Origin: VRUE01 sp963788975
Lineage (GTDB): Bacteria > Actinomycetota > Thermoleophilia > Solirubrobacterales > 70-9
Direction of reading: 5' to 3'
DNA: 64,000 nt
NCBI GenBank assembly: GCA_963788975.1
Contig: CAWBIJ010000004.1
Location: forward strand, 620,001-684,000
In this document: piece by piece, positions 50,980 through 59,545 of the stretch
How positions within the stretch are numbered: position 1 is the first letter of the stretch
Layout: the number at the start of each line of letters is the position of its first letter
Translations under genes and position numbers: made by a program
The notes under the pieces: generated by a model
Told to the model about the DNA's origin: nothing
The model's database searches: none
What the model saw: only the letters and a program-made list of their open reading frames with translations

Positions 50980-51404
50980 AGCTGCCGGACGTCAACCTGC
51001 TGATCTACGCAGTGGACGAATCTTCGCCTCACCATGCCCGGGCTCGATCATGGCTCGAGCAGACACTCTCGGGCACCGAGATGGTCGGCTTCGCCTGGCT
51101 GGTCCTGCTTGGCTTCATCCGGATTTCAACCAACCCGGTCGCCTTCGGACACCCGCTTTCCCCAGCTAAGGCTTTCGGATTCATCAACAGCTGGCTTGGT
51201 CAACCGGTGGCCGCGGTCGTCCACCCCACAGACCGGCATGCCGCTCTACTACGAGAGCTGCTGGAACCGCTCGGAACGGCAGCGAACCTGACCAGCGACG
51301 CCCACCTGGCCGCGCTCGCCATCGAGCACGGCGCTGAGCTTTGCTCACGCGACTCCGACTTCTCGCGCTTCGAGGGTCTGCGCTGGAGCGATCCCCTGCG
51401 TTGA
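50976..51404 (+). CDS. vapC: VapC-type PIN-domain ribonuclease toxin
   Basis: A 142-residue PIN domain: KLPDVNLLIYAVDESSPHHA with D5, then LTSDAHLAALAIEHGAELCS (D108) and RDSDFSRFEGLRW with D126/D128. These acidic residues hold Mg for RNA cleavage. It starts with GTG in a GTGA overlap with vapB. Its 3' end overlaps the convergent monooxygenase by 60 nt. Confidence 0.9.
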   Translation: MKLPDVNLLIYAVDESSPHHARARSWLEQTLSGTEMVGFAWLVLLGFIRISTNPVAFGHPLSPAKAFGFINSWLGQPVAAVVHPTDRHAALLRELLEPLGTAANLTSDAHLAALAIEHGAELCSRDSDFSRFEGLRWSDPLR

Positions 51405-52896
51405 GAAGCGCAGCGTGCCGTCCTCGATCGGCGCCCGCCTGATCGTGCGCAGGTCGAAGACGTAGTTCTGGCGCAGCTTCCAAGGCTCCTTTGAGCCCGA
51501 CTTGGGGAGCTGGTCAATCGAGCGCAGGACGTAGCCGGAGGTGAAGTCGAGTAGGGGTTCCGGGATAACCGTCGAGTCGTTCACCTCGGCGACGCACTTG
51601 TCGTAGCCGTGCGCATCCATGTGGGCCAGCAGGCGGCAGACGTACTCCGATGTAAGGTCGGCCTTCAGCGTCCAGGAGGCGTTGGTGTAGCCGACGGTGA
51701 GGGCGGCGTTGGGGACCCCGTTCAGCATCATCCCCTTGTAGGTCATCCGCGAGGGGATGTCGACGGCCTCGCCGTCGACGCTGACCTCGACGCCGCCGAG
51801 GAAGAGCAGGTTGAGGCCGGTGGCGGTGACGATCACGTCGGCCTCAAGCTCACGCCCCGACTCGAGCAGCAGGCCGCGCTCGGTGAAGGTCTCGATGCGA
51901 TCGGTGACGACCTCGGCATCGCCGCGGGAGATCGCCCTGAAGAGGTCGCCGTTGGGGACCGCGCAGAGGCGTTGGTCCCACGGGTCGTAGCGCGGTTCGA
52001 AGTGGGTGTCGATGTCGTAGCCCGGCGGCAGCGCACGCTCCACCCCCTTGCGCAGGAACTTCCTCAGGAGGTCCGGGCGACGACGGCTGAGCTGGTAGAC
52101 GAGGGTCTGGAGCAGAGACGTTCTTCCAGCGCACGACCGGGTAGACGGCGCGGTGCGGGAGGATGCGGCGCAGGCCCTTGGCGACCGGGTCGACCGCCGG
52201 CAACGAGGCGACGTAGGTGGGCGAGCGCTGCAGCATCGTCACCCGCTCCGCGTCCCTTGCCATCGCCGGCACCAGGGTGACGGCGGTGGCGCCGCTGCCG
52301 ATCACCACCACTCGCTTGCCCTCGTACTCGAGGTCCTCGGGCCAGTGCTGGGGGTGGACGACACGGCCGGCGAAGCGCTCCACTCCCTCGAACTCCGGGG
52401 TGTAGCCCTCGTCGTAGCGGAAGTAGCCGCTGCACATCCAGAGGAACCCGCAACTGAAGCGGACCGTCTCCCCTGTGTCCGTGCGCTCGGCCTCGACCAG
52501 CCAGCGCGTCTCGGCCGTCGACCACTCGGCCCGCACGACCTTGTGGCGGTAGTGGATCTTGCGATCGATCCCGGCCTCGCGTGCGGTGTCGCGCACGTAC
52601 TCGAGGATCGAGTCGCCGTCGGTGATCGTCTTCGAGTCCGTCCAGGGCCGGAACCGGTAGCCGAGCGTGTGCATGTCGGAGTCGGAGCGGATGCCGGGAT
52701 AGCGGAAGAGGTCCCAGGTGCCGCCAAGGTCCTCGCGCGCCTCGAGGATCGCGTAGCTCGTGCCGGGGCGCCTGTCCTCGAGGTGCCAGGCAGCGCCGAC
52801 CCCGGAGAGCCCGGCGCCGACGATAAGCACGTCGAAGTGCTGGGGCGACGGCGCGGCTCCATTGGAGGCGGCGGCTCCGTTGGAGGCAGCGTCCAT
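51345..52896 (-). pseudogene. FAD-dependent Baeyer-Villiger-type monooxygenase, frame broken once
   Basis: From ATG 52896 the protein has an alanine-rich lead, the FAD site HFDVLIVGAGLSGVGAAWHL, WDLFRYPGIRSDSDMHTLGY, FLWMCSGYFRYDEGYTPEFE, FAGRVVHPQHWPEDLEYEGK and the NADPH site RVVVIGSGATAVTLVPAMAR. At about 52119 one extra base shifts the frame. The next frame restores LLQTLVYQLSRRRPDLLRKF and runs to GRELEADVIVTATGLNLLFL and the stop at 51345. Total about 516 residues, normal for the family. A 14-nt palindrome lies 21 bases upstream. Confidence 0.88.
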
Positions 52897-52916
52897 GACA
52901 CGAGATTGTGCCAGTT

Positions 52917-52930
52917 TGGCTGGTCAGCCA
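52917..52930. promoter_or_regulatory. Operator-like palindrome (TGGCTGGTCAGCCA)
   Basis: A perfect 6+6 inverted repeat around GT, between the divergent monooxygenase (ATG 52896) and nuclease genes. It is of the size bound by TetR-type repressors, which often control such monooxygenases. No regulator gene is adjacent. Confidence 0.45.
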
Positions 52931-53005
52931 GTGTGATGGGGAGCAAGGAAGGGATCGTTTTACATCACTCAGATTCTCTTGCACTATTGAAGAAAGTGTG
53001 AAAGC

Positions 53006-54022
53006 GTGCCACAGCCGAACCGGACCATGGCGACGATCACCGACAAACCGCCCGCAGCTACCCGGGCGGAGCTAACCGCCCTGCGGCGTCAGCTCAGCCG
53101 CGAAGTCCCCAGGAAGAGCGACGACAACCTCCTCGTCGCAACCTGGAACATCCGGGAGTTCGGCGGGCTCACCGACAAGTGGCAATCCAATGCCGGGGAT
53201 ACGCCCAAGCGAGATCTTCATGCACTTGCCTGCATCACGGAGATCGTCTCGCGCTTCGACGTCGTCGCGATCCAGGAGGTCCAGGCCGACATCCGAGCCC
53301 TTCGTCACGTGTTGAAGGGCCTCGGCGATCGCTACTCGGTGGTCCTCACCGATGCCGTAGTCGACGACAAGGGGGATAACGAGCGCCTCGCCTTCGTCTT
53401 CGACCGTGAGCGGCTAGAGGTTTCCGGACTAGCTTGCGAGCTCGTCGTCCCACTCAATTGGACAAAAGAAAGCGGCAGAAAACCAGCCATCGCCAAACTT
53501 GCGCTCACCCGCCAGTTCGCCCGCACGCCCTACGCCGTCGCCTTCAAACGCAACGGGGCCACCTTTATCCTCATCACCCTGCACGTAATCTGGGCCGGCA
53601 CGAAAAAATCAGAGCTGGCGGAAAGGGAGGCAGAGCTTTCTTCAATCGCCACCTGGCTCAGGTCGTGGGCGGAAGACGCCAACAGCTGGGACCAGAACTT
53701 GATCTGTCTCGGGGACTTCAACATCGACCGCAGGGACGGTGCGCTCTGGCAAGCCTTCACCTCGACCGGCCTTATCGTCCCCGAGCAAATCGACCGCCCG
53801 CGCAAAGTCGGTGGTAAACCGCTGAAAGGTTACTACGACCAGATCGCCTGGTTCACGGAGGACCGCGCCGGCGAGAGGCCGCTGCTCTCCCTCCGTTATG
53901 ACGGCAGGGCCAACCTGTTCGACTGGAGCCAGACCGTGCTCGCCGGTTCCGGGCTCACCACCGGGCAAAAGTCATACCGCATGTCCGACCATTACCCGCT
54001 CTGGGTGGAATTCCGCCTCTAG
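53006..54022 (+). CDS. Endonuclease/exonuclease/phosphatase-family protein
   Basis: A 338-residue EEP-fold protein. Motifs are LLVATWNIREFGGLTDKW (N), FDVVAIQEVQADIRALR (E), the mid motif FILITLHVIWAGTKKSELAE, QNLICLGDFNIDRRDGALW (D-x-N) and the catalytic histidine in RMSDHYPLWVEFRL. It is a Mg-dependent phosphodiesterase, possibly DNase I-like. The N-terminal 40 residues are not part of the fold. GTG 53006 gives the longest version; ATG 53027 is an alternative. Its origin is unclear, with no operon partner. Confidence 0.85.
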   Translation: MPQPNRTMATITDKPPAATRAELTALRRQLSREVPRKSDDNLLVATWNIREFGGLTDKWQSNAGDTPKRDLHALACITEIVSRFDVVAIQEVQADIRALRHVLKGLGDRYSVVLTDAVVDDKGDNERLAFVFDRERLEVSGLACELVVPLNWTKESGRKPAIAKLALTRQFARTPYAVAFKRNGATFILITLHVIWAGTKKSELAEREAELSSIATWLRSWAEDANSWDQNLICLGDFNIDRRDGALWQAFTSTGLIVPEQIDRPRKVGGKPLKGYYDQIAWFTEDRAGERPLLSLRYDGRANLFDWSQTVLAGSGLTTGQKSYRMSDHYPLWVEFRL

Positions 54023-54046
54023 AGGGCGGGTCATCCCTATCCGCGG

Positions 54047-55153
54047 CTAGCCGTTGCGGCGTATGCCGGCCTCCTCGACTCCCCCCTCGAGTGCGTCGAG
54101 GCCGAACCCATCGACGGGGCCGAGTGCGCCGCTGCCCTGCAGCCTGCCGGAGGCGGCACGCTCGGCGGCCCAGGCGACCATGGCGCCGGTGAACGTATAG
54201 CCGTCGACCCCGCCGACGCGGGCCTCGCCCAGGACCCGACCGCCGGAGTCGAGGGCCTCGGCGACGATCACCGAGCCCGACTTGGCTCGCTGCTCGGGGG
54301 GCGGCCCACCGGTCGAGCCCTTGACGAGGCGAGCGAACGCTCTCTGCAATCCGGTCTTGACACCTGGAATGCGGGTCGCACCGGAGATCCCGAGAGAGGC
54401 AATCGAGAGCGCCCGCGAAGCGGGGCCGAACCAGCCCAGGTACACGTCCACCTCCCGCAGGCCGGGATGGATCCTCGGCAGCGCGAAGGCCTCGCTGCTG
54501 CCGGCCGAGATCGCTGCCCGGCGGCGACCTTCGACCTCGAAGCTGGCAACGCGTGCCGCGCCGCGCTCGGTGACGAGGCGACCGCCCCGCCAGCCATGAC
54601 CGGGCTCTAGAAATGCACCCATGGCGGAGGCTTTGGTGCCGCCGCTCATCCCATCCGCCCGCATCTCGCCGCGCATGTAGTAGCCGATCCGGACTGCGGT
54701 GGCGGCGTCCCCGGCGTCCCGCAGCGCGAGAGCGCCCGCCAAGTTGCCCGGCACCCAGTCGTAGCCCATGGCGGTGAGCAGCCCGCATCCCCCCTGCTCG
54801 GCCCGAGGTCCCTCCCGCTCGAAGACGCGGCGGATGAAGGCGGGCTCGCCCGTCGTGTCGATGTAGTGGGCCTTGGCCGCGATCGCGGCGTCGAGCGCCG
54901 CGCCGCCCCAGCGGACGAACGGCCCCACCGTCGTCGCGAGCACGTCCCCGGCCTCGACCAGCCCCGCCACGCTCGCCGGGCGAGCCACGTCGGCAACAGC
55001 CGTCTCGAGGCCGCCGAGCTCGGCGGCGAGCTCCTCCAGGCGCTGGGCGCTGCGCGCCGCCAGCACGGGCTTCTGCCCGCGCGCCACCAGCTGCTCGGCG
55101 ACGAGCCGACCGGTGTAGCCGGTCGCGCCGAAGACGACGATCCGCCCTGCCAT
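54047..55153 (-). CDS. Saccharopine dehydrogenase-like reductase (trans-acting enoyl reductase type)
   Basis: A 368-residue oxidoreductase starting RIVVFGATGYTGRLVAEQLV with an NAD(P) Rossmann motif. Then come VLATTVGPFVRWGGAALDAA, KAHYIDTTGEPAFIRRVFER and TAMGYDWVPGNLAGALALRD. The length and blocks match the Rv2449c/Rv2953-like family of actinobacterial saccharopine-dehydrogenase homologues; the latter reduces polyketide enoyl groups in trans. The substrate here is unknown. It overlaps the glyoxalase gene by 1 nt, so the two are coupled. Confidence 0.85.
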   Translation of the reverse strand: MAGRIVVFGATGYTGRLVAEQLVARGQKPVLAARSAQRLEELAAELGGLETAVADVARPASVAGLVEAGDVLATTVGPFVRWGGAALDAAIAAKAHYIDTTGEPAFIRRVFEREGPRAEQGGCGLLTAMGYDWVPGNLAGALALRDAGDAATAVRIGYYMRGEMRADGMSGGTKASAMGAFLEPGHGWRGGRLVTERGAARVASFEVEGRRRAAISAGSSEAFALPRIHPGLREVDVYLGWFGPASRALSIASLGISGATRIPGVKTGLQRAFARLVKGSTGGPPPEQRAKSGSVIVAEALDSGGRVLGEARVGGVDGYTFTGAMVAWAAERAASGRLQGSGALGPVDGFGLDALEGGVEEAGIRRNG

Positions 55154-55521
55154 CAGCTGGCGTTCTCGTATGGCGCGTAGCGGCTGTGCAGCATCAGGTC
55201 GTTGCCGTCGGGGTCGCGGAAGAAGGCCATGTGACAGACGCCGGTATCCATCGTCTCCCCCATGAACTCCACTCCCTTCGCCTCCAGCTCGGCACGGGCG
55301 GCGGCGACGTCGTCCACGTGCAGCGCCGGGTGGGCGTTGTGCTGCGGCTCGAACTCCATCCCGAACCGCTTCGGCTCCCAGATCGCGAAGCAGGTATCGC
55401 CGACCCAGAACTCGAACCGCGAGTTCTCGTCCGGCCGCAACCCCAGCGTCTCGACGTAGAACGCCCGCGAGCGCTCCGCGTCCTGCGACGGCACTCCGAC
55501 GAAGTCCAGCTTGCTGATCAT
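55153..55521 (-). CDS. VOC/glyoxalase-family protein
   Basis: A 122-residue VOC protein: KLDFVGVPSQDAERSRAFYV, ETLGLRPDENSRFEFWVGDT, HPALHVDDVAAARAELEAKG and CHMAFFRDPDGNDLMLHSRY. Histidine/glutamate metal positions are only partly kept. It may be a lyase, dioxygenase-like or binding protein. GGAGG precedes ATG 55521. The leader between it and the next gene upstream carries a strong hairpin (55597-55620). Confidence 0.85.
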   Translation of the reverse strand: MISKLDFVGVPSQDAERSRAFYVETLGLRPDENSRFEFWVGDTCFAIWEPKRFGMEFEPQHNAHPALHVDDVAAARAELEAKGVEFMGETMDTGVCHMAFFRDPDGNDLMLHSRYAPYENAS

Positions 55522-55596
55522 CGCAACCTCCTGGTTCGGTTCGGGCTCGTCTCTTCGGAGCCGAAGGCTACGCGGATCAGGGTGACGGAGAAGAAC

Positions 55597-55620
55597 CGGG
55601 GCCGCCCGAAGGCGGCCCCG
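55597..55620 (-). terminator. Stable C(UUCG)G hairpin, terminator or attenuator
   Basis: CGGGGCCGCC pairs with GGCGGCCCCG over 10 bp. On the minus strand the loop is TTCG, an exceptionally stable tetraloop, and GGTTCTTCTC follows. It lies 76 nt before the glyoxalase start and about 115 nt after a possible 14-codon peptide. The rest of the 55522-55833 gap has one further GGCCA...TGGCC stem next to the DUF2834 stop. Confidence 0.5.
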
Positions 55621-55733
55621 ATCAGGTGCTTAGAACGAACGCGGGAACGACGACCGCGTGGGACGAAGCGCGGCCTCCCTTTGCTCGCCGGTGCCCGGGG
55701 TGGATTCCGCGGGCGGCCCAAACAGTGCGGCGC

Positions 55734-55778
55734 CTAGCGGCCCTGCACCTCCAGGGTCCCCTGAAGCATGTGACTCAA
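55734..55778 (-). CDS. Possible 14-residue leader peptide
   Basis: AAAGGAGGTGG, one of the best ribosome-binding sites of the window, stands about ten bases before TTG 55778. The frame reads MSHMLQGTLEVQGR and stops. There is no larger gene that this site could serve. With the hairpin downstream, it resembles a leader peptide plus attenuator. The alternative is that the site belongs to a degraded gene. Confidence 0.3.
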   Translation of the reverse strand: MSHMLQGTLEVQGR

Positions 55779-55833
55779 AATAGGACCACCTCCTTTCTCT
55801 GGTGATCCGATTGAACCAGACCGGCCAGTCCCC

Positions 55834-56172
55834 CTACAAGGGATTGGCCGCAACTTGCCGCAGTGCCCGCTCCCGCATCCACAGGAACAGAGGCAGGCCG
55901 AAGCAGAGGCCGACCAGGAGCGTGGCGGGGATGCAGACCCACCAGCGTTCGATCCCCGACCGCGGCCCCTCCACGGCAGCCCAGACGAAGAAGGCGAGCG
56001 AAGCGATGACCAGATCGACCAGCAGCTGCGTCGACGGGATGCTCGCGGTCCAGAGCGAGAAATAGCTGCCGAGCTCGAAGCCCTCGTCGACGAAGAACGC
56101 GACCACGAAGGCGTTCGGCACGACGAAGCCGGCGATGACGATGAAAAGCAGCAGGCGCTCCCGCACGGGCAC
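55834..56172 (-). CDS. DUF2834 family membrane protein
   Basis: A 112-residue protein with three hydrophobic segments: LLLFIVIAGFVVPNAFVVAF, LLVDLVIASLAFFVWAAVEG and IPATLLVGLCFGLPLFLWMR, ending RERALRQ. It matches DUF2834, small membrane proteins of unknown role. It begins 3 nt after the stop of the FAD oxidoreductase and is probably in its operon. Confidence 0.82.
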   Translation of the reverse strand: MPVRERLLLFIVIAGFVVPNAFVVAFFVDEGFELGSYFSLWTASIPSTQLLVDLVIASLAFFVWAAVEGPRSGIERWWVCIPATLLVGLCFGLPLFLWMRERALRQVAANPL

Positions 56173-56175
56173 ACC

Positions 56176-57480
56176 TTAAACGCGCTGAAGCCGTTGCCGC
56201 GCCCGCCGCTGCCTGGCGCGGACGGCCTGCTTGCGGACTTCCGTCGCGGCCTCCTTCACCATCGCGGGGACCTCGCGTGGTCGCCGGCGGGCGACGCGTC
56301 CCGCAGCTCGGCCGATCCGCCGGGGCGTGAACAGGCTCGAGGGCGGGATCTCATGGTTGAGCACTCGCAGGAGCCCCTCGGTGGCATCGTCATCCTCGGC
56401 GAGGTCGCAGATGACCTGGTTCGCGAGCGGCAAGGAGCTCGGCTCGCCGAGGTCGGTGGCGAACCAGTGCATCTCGTAGCCGTCCTCGTCCCGCCACCGC
56501 CACCAGCGACGAAGCCCCTCGTCGAGATCGGCCACTCCGCCGAGGCCCGCGACGACGACGTCGGCGAGGCGCTCTGCATGGCGGAGGGCGTCGGCCATGC
56601 CCTGCGCCGGCGATGGGTCCTTGAAGTGGCCGGCGTCGCCGAGCAATGCCCATCCCGGCCCCACGGCCTCCCGGAAGTAGCCGCGCCAGTAGGGCATCAC
56701 CCTGATCGGGCCGACCCGCTTCGCGCCGGCCAACAGCTCGGACAGCTCAGGCCAGGCCTCGAGGCCGACTTTGAAGTTGTCCTCCCGCGCAGCGAGGAAG
56801 GCGTCCTTGCTCTCCATCGGCGGGCAGACCGCGGCGAGGTAGAGGCCGGCGTCGGTCGGACAGGCGACGTATGCCAGCTCGCCCAGCGACCCGAGGCGCA
56901 GCCGCCCCTCGGTCTCGGTCGCGTCCTCGAAGTAAGCCCAGGCGAACAGCCGACCCGGAGGCGCGACGTAGTACTCGTCGGCGCCGACGAGGCTCGCCAC
57001 CGTCGAGTTGCGCCCATCGGCGCCGACGACGAAGCGCGCGCGGAGCGGCCCCTGCGCGGTCTCCACCCCGGCGACGCGGTCGCCATCCCAGATCAGGCCG
57101 GTCGCGCGGGTGCCCGTGCGCACCTCGGCCCCGGCGGCAGCGGCCGCCTCCACCAGCAAGTGGTCAAGCGTCACCCGGCGCATGGACAGGGGCGGAGCCT
57201 CGAACTCATACGCGTCGATCCCCGTGTCGATCCGTGCCTGGTCGGTGACGAACGTGAAGCGGTCAAGGAGCACCGCGCCCGCAGCGACGATCGCGTCGAG
57301 CATCCCGTGCCGCTCGAGGATCGCCACGCCCGAAGGCTGGATCACGTGAGTCGAGAGCGTCTCGCTGGGGAACTCGGACTTGTCCACCACGCAGACGCGC
57401 AGGCCGCGGCGGGCGAGCATCACTGCCAAGGGAGAGCCGGCGCAGCGCCCCCCTACGACGACCACGTCGAAGTCCGTCAC
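56176..57480 (-). CDS. FAD-dependent monooxygenase/geranylgeranyl-reductase-like oxidoreductase
   Basis: A 434-residue group A flavoprotein: DFDVVVVGGRCAGSPLAVML (FAD), a conserved RGLRVCVVDKSEFPSETLST, the DG motif ARFVVGADGRNSTVASLVG and the GD motif GWALLGDAGHFKDPSPAQGM. A basic, arginine-rich tail (about 400-434) follows. It hydroxylates or reduces an unknown substrate with NAD(P)H. It heads the operon with the DUF2834 gene. Confidence 0.87.
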   Translation of the reverse strand: MTDFDVVVVGGRCAGSPLAVMLARRGLRVCVVDKSEFPSETLSTHVIQPSGVAILERHGMLDAIVAAGAVLLDRFTFVTDQARIDTGIDAYEFEAPPLSMRRVTLDHLLVEAAAAAGAEVRTGTRATGLIWDGDRVAGVETAQGPLRARFVVGADGRNSTVASLVGADEYYVAPPGRLFAWAYFEDATETEGRLRLGSLGELAYVACPTDAGLYLAAVCPPMESKDAFLAAREDNFKVGLEAWPELSELLAGAKRVGPIRVMPYWRGYFREAVGPGWALLGDAGHFKDPSPAQGMADALRHAERLADVVVAGLGGVADLDEGLRRWWRWRDEDGYEMHWFATDLGEPSSLPLANQVICDLAEDDDATEGLLRVLNHEIPPSSLFTPRRIGRAAGRVARRRPREVPAMVKEAATEVRKQAVRARQRRARQRLQRV

Positions 57481-57515
57481 GCCGCCACCCTGGCAGCTCT
57501 GGGGAACGCTGTCTA

Positions 57516-58328
57516 TTACCCCAGAGGTAGGCCTTGCAGGAACTCAGCGGTCGCGGCGTCGGCAGGGAATCCCAGCTCGATCGAGAGCTCGGAGGCCGTC
57601 ACCTCCACCGCGGTGCCGAAGGTGGCGACCGTGAAGAAGAACGACAGCTCGCTCTCGTCCGGTCCACGCAACCGCATCAGCGGCGTGAGGATGTTGCCCG
57701 CGGCAACTTCGGAGGCTGGGTCGTGCTCGTACGGAGGCGCCGGATAGGCGGAGACCTCCTCGAGTAGCGCCGCCAAATCCTCGTCGCCGGTGACCGCGAC
57801 CTGGCGCTCCAGCCGCCCTTTGAAGTGCGCATGCACCTCGCCCAGATTGACGATCCGCGCCGCCATCCCACGCGGGTGCAGGCCGACCCGCATCACGTTG
57901 ACAGGAAGCTCGAGCAGATCGGGGTCTACCCACCCTGCCAGCGCCGTCATCGCCGAGTTGGCGGCGACGAGGTTCCAGCCGCGGTCGACGACGACCGCGG
58001 GGTTGGGCTCGTGGCCGGTGAGGATCACGTCGAGCGCCTCCCGCACCGGTGCCATCTCGGGATCCTCCAGCGCGCGCTCGGGGAAGACCGGGGCGTGGCC
58101 GGCGGCGAGCAGCATCTGGTTGCGCTCGCGGAACGGCACCTCGAGCTGCTCGGCGAGCAGCAACACCATCTCGGCGCTCGGCGTCGAGCGGCCGGTCTCG
58201 ACGAAGCTCAGGTGCCGGGCCGAGATCCCGGCGTCGAGCGCCAGGTCGAGCTGGGTGCGGCGGCGGCGGCGGCGCCACTCGCGCAGCAACGCGCCAGCAC
58301 CCGGCGGGGAGCTGACGGTCGCCGTCAA
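57516..58328 (-). CDS. XRE-type regulator with MmyB-like ligand domain
   Basis: A 270-residue protein. The HTH is EWRRRRRRTQLDLALDAGIS followed by ARHLSFVETGRSTPSAEMVL. A PAS-like MmyB ligand-binding domain covers about 100-260 (VVVDRGWNLVAANSAMTALA, HFKGRLERQVAVTGDEDLAA). These often regulate oxidoreductase genes in actinobacteria and may sense fatty acids. The adjacent FAD oxidoreductase, 35 nt downstream on the same strand, is a plausible target. Its start overlaps the serine hydrolase stop by 4 nt. Confidence 0.9.
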   Translation of the reverse strand: MTATVSSPPGAGALLREWRRRRRRTQLDLALDAGISARHLSFVETGRSTPSAEMVLLLAEQLEVPFRERNQMLLAAGHAPVFPERALEDPEMAPVREALDVILTGHEPNPAVVVDRGWNLVAANSAMTALAGWVDPDLLELPVNVMRVGLHPRGMAARIVNLGEVHAHFKGRLERQVAVTGDEDLAALLEEVSAYPAPPYEHDPASEVAAGNILTPLMRLRGPDESELSFFFTVATFGTAVEVTASELSIELGFPADAATAEFLQGLPLG

Positions 58329-59473
58329 CGCAGCGCTCGGCAGACCGCCTCGGCCTGCGCGCGCCGGATCGCGGCGGCGACCCGCTGGGACCCCTGCCCG
58401 GGAATGATCTGGGCGTTGACGACGAAGACGACCGAGCGCCGCCCGGCGGCGTCGCCGGCGACGAAGAGCCGGTAGCCGGGGAACGACCCCGTGTGACCGT
58501 AGACGTCGCCGCAGCGGGTGCTGTAGCGGAAGATGCCGAACCCGGCGGAATTACGGCCGGGGCCCGGAGGCGAGGAAGCGCCTGGCCTGAAAGCCCCGGC
58601 CAGGCGGCGCGTGGCGCGCAGGATCGTCGGCACGTAGGCCGGGGCGAAGCGCGCCAGGTCGGCAGGGGTCGAGACGATCCCGCCCGAGGCCCAGGCCCCG
58701 GCCGGGTTGATCAGTTCGCTGACGTCCTCGGGCCTCTTGCCCGGCTTGACGTCGTAGCCGTGCATGAACGGGCGGGGCATCGCCACCGTCCGCGGCAGGC
58801 TGCTGCCGCTCATCCCCAGCGGCCCGAAGATCTCGCCTCGCAGCAGGCTCGTGTAGGAGCGCCCGGAGGCCTCCTCCTCCATCAGCCCCGCGGCGATGTT
58901 GTCGGTATCGGAGTAGTGGTAGCTGGAGCCAGGGGCGAATTTGAGCGGGTCGTCGCGAACGAACGCCGTCAATTGCCGCGGCGCGAGGTAGGCGGCGGGG
59001 TCGGCATTGAGCTGTTTGCTGAACTCGGGAGCCTGGATGTACTCGGGCAGGCCACTGGTGTGCTGGAGCAGCTGGCGCAGCGTCACGCCTTCGGCGTTCG
59101 GCAGAACCCCGGGGATGCTCGAGCCGAGCGTGTCACCCAGCGAGAGTGACCCCTCCCGGGCGAGCAGCACCGCGAGGTAGGCGCTGAACCCCTTGGAGAC
59201 GCTGGCGATGCGCACGTGTTCGTCGCGCTTGGGCAGGCGGCGACTGGCGACATCGGCGAAACCCGCGTAGAAGAAGTCCGTGCGCCGCGCGCCCGTGGGC
59301 TGCTTACGAACGATCAGGACCGAGATTCCCGGCGGCCCCCCGCGCGCGGTGGTGATGCCGGCGAGCATGCGCTGCAGCTTCGGCAGTGCCGCCGTGGCCG
59401 AGCCGGCCATGGTTCCGCAGAGCGCAAGGCAAGCCACCCATACGGCCAAGACGCTACGTCCAGTGCGAGGCAT
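58325..59473 (-). CDS. Secreted serine hydrolase, beta-lactamase/DD-peptidase family
   Basis: A 382-residue exported protein. It has a signal peptide (VLAVWVACLALCGTMAGSAT), the S-x-x-K motif in VRIASVSKGFSAYLAVLLAR, LRQLLQHTSGLPEYIQ, the Y-x-N-like motif in SSYHYSDTDNIAAGLMEEEA and an H-T-G box in DVYGHTGSFPGYRLFVAGDA. It is a class C-like esterase or carboxypeptidase. It is first in a three-gene run with the XRE regulator. Confidence 0.9.
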   Translation of the reverse strand: MPRTGRSVLAVWVACLALCGTMAGSATAALPKLQRMLAGITTARGGPPGISVLIVRKQPTGARRTDFFYAGFADVASRRLPKRDEHVRIASVSKGFSAYLAVLLAREGSLSLGDTLGSSIPGVLPNAEGVTLRQLLQHTSGLPEYIQAPEFSKQLNADPAAYLAPRQLTAFVRDDPLKFAPGSSYHYSDTDNIAAGLMEEEASGRSYTSLLRGEIFGPLGMSGSSLPRTVAMPRPFMHGYDVKPGKRPEDVSELINPAGAWASGGIVSTPADLARFAPAYVPTILRATRRLAGAFRPGASSPPGPGRNSAGFGIFRYSTRCGDVYGHTGSFPGYRLFVAGDAAGRRSVVFVVNAQIIPGQGSQRVAAAIRRAQAEAVCRALR

Positions 59474-59545
59474 TCGTCAGGAGACTAATCGTCCGAAGGC
59501 GTCCACAACACACTTGTTCCCGACGGTAGCCTGGCCACACCCCCA

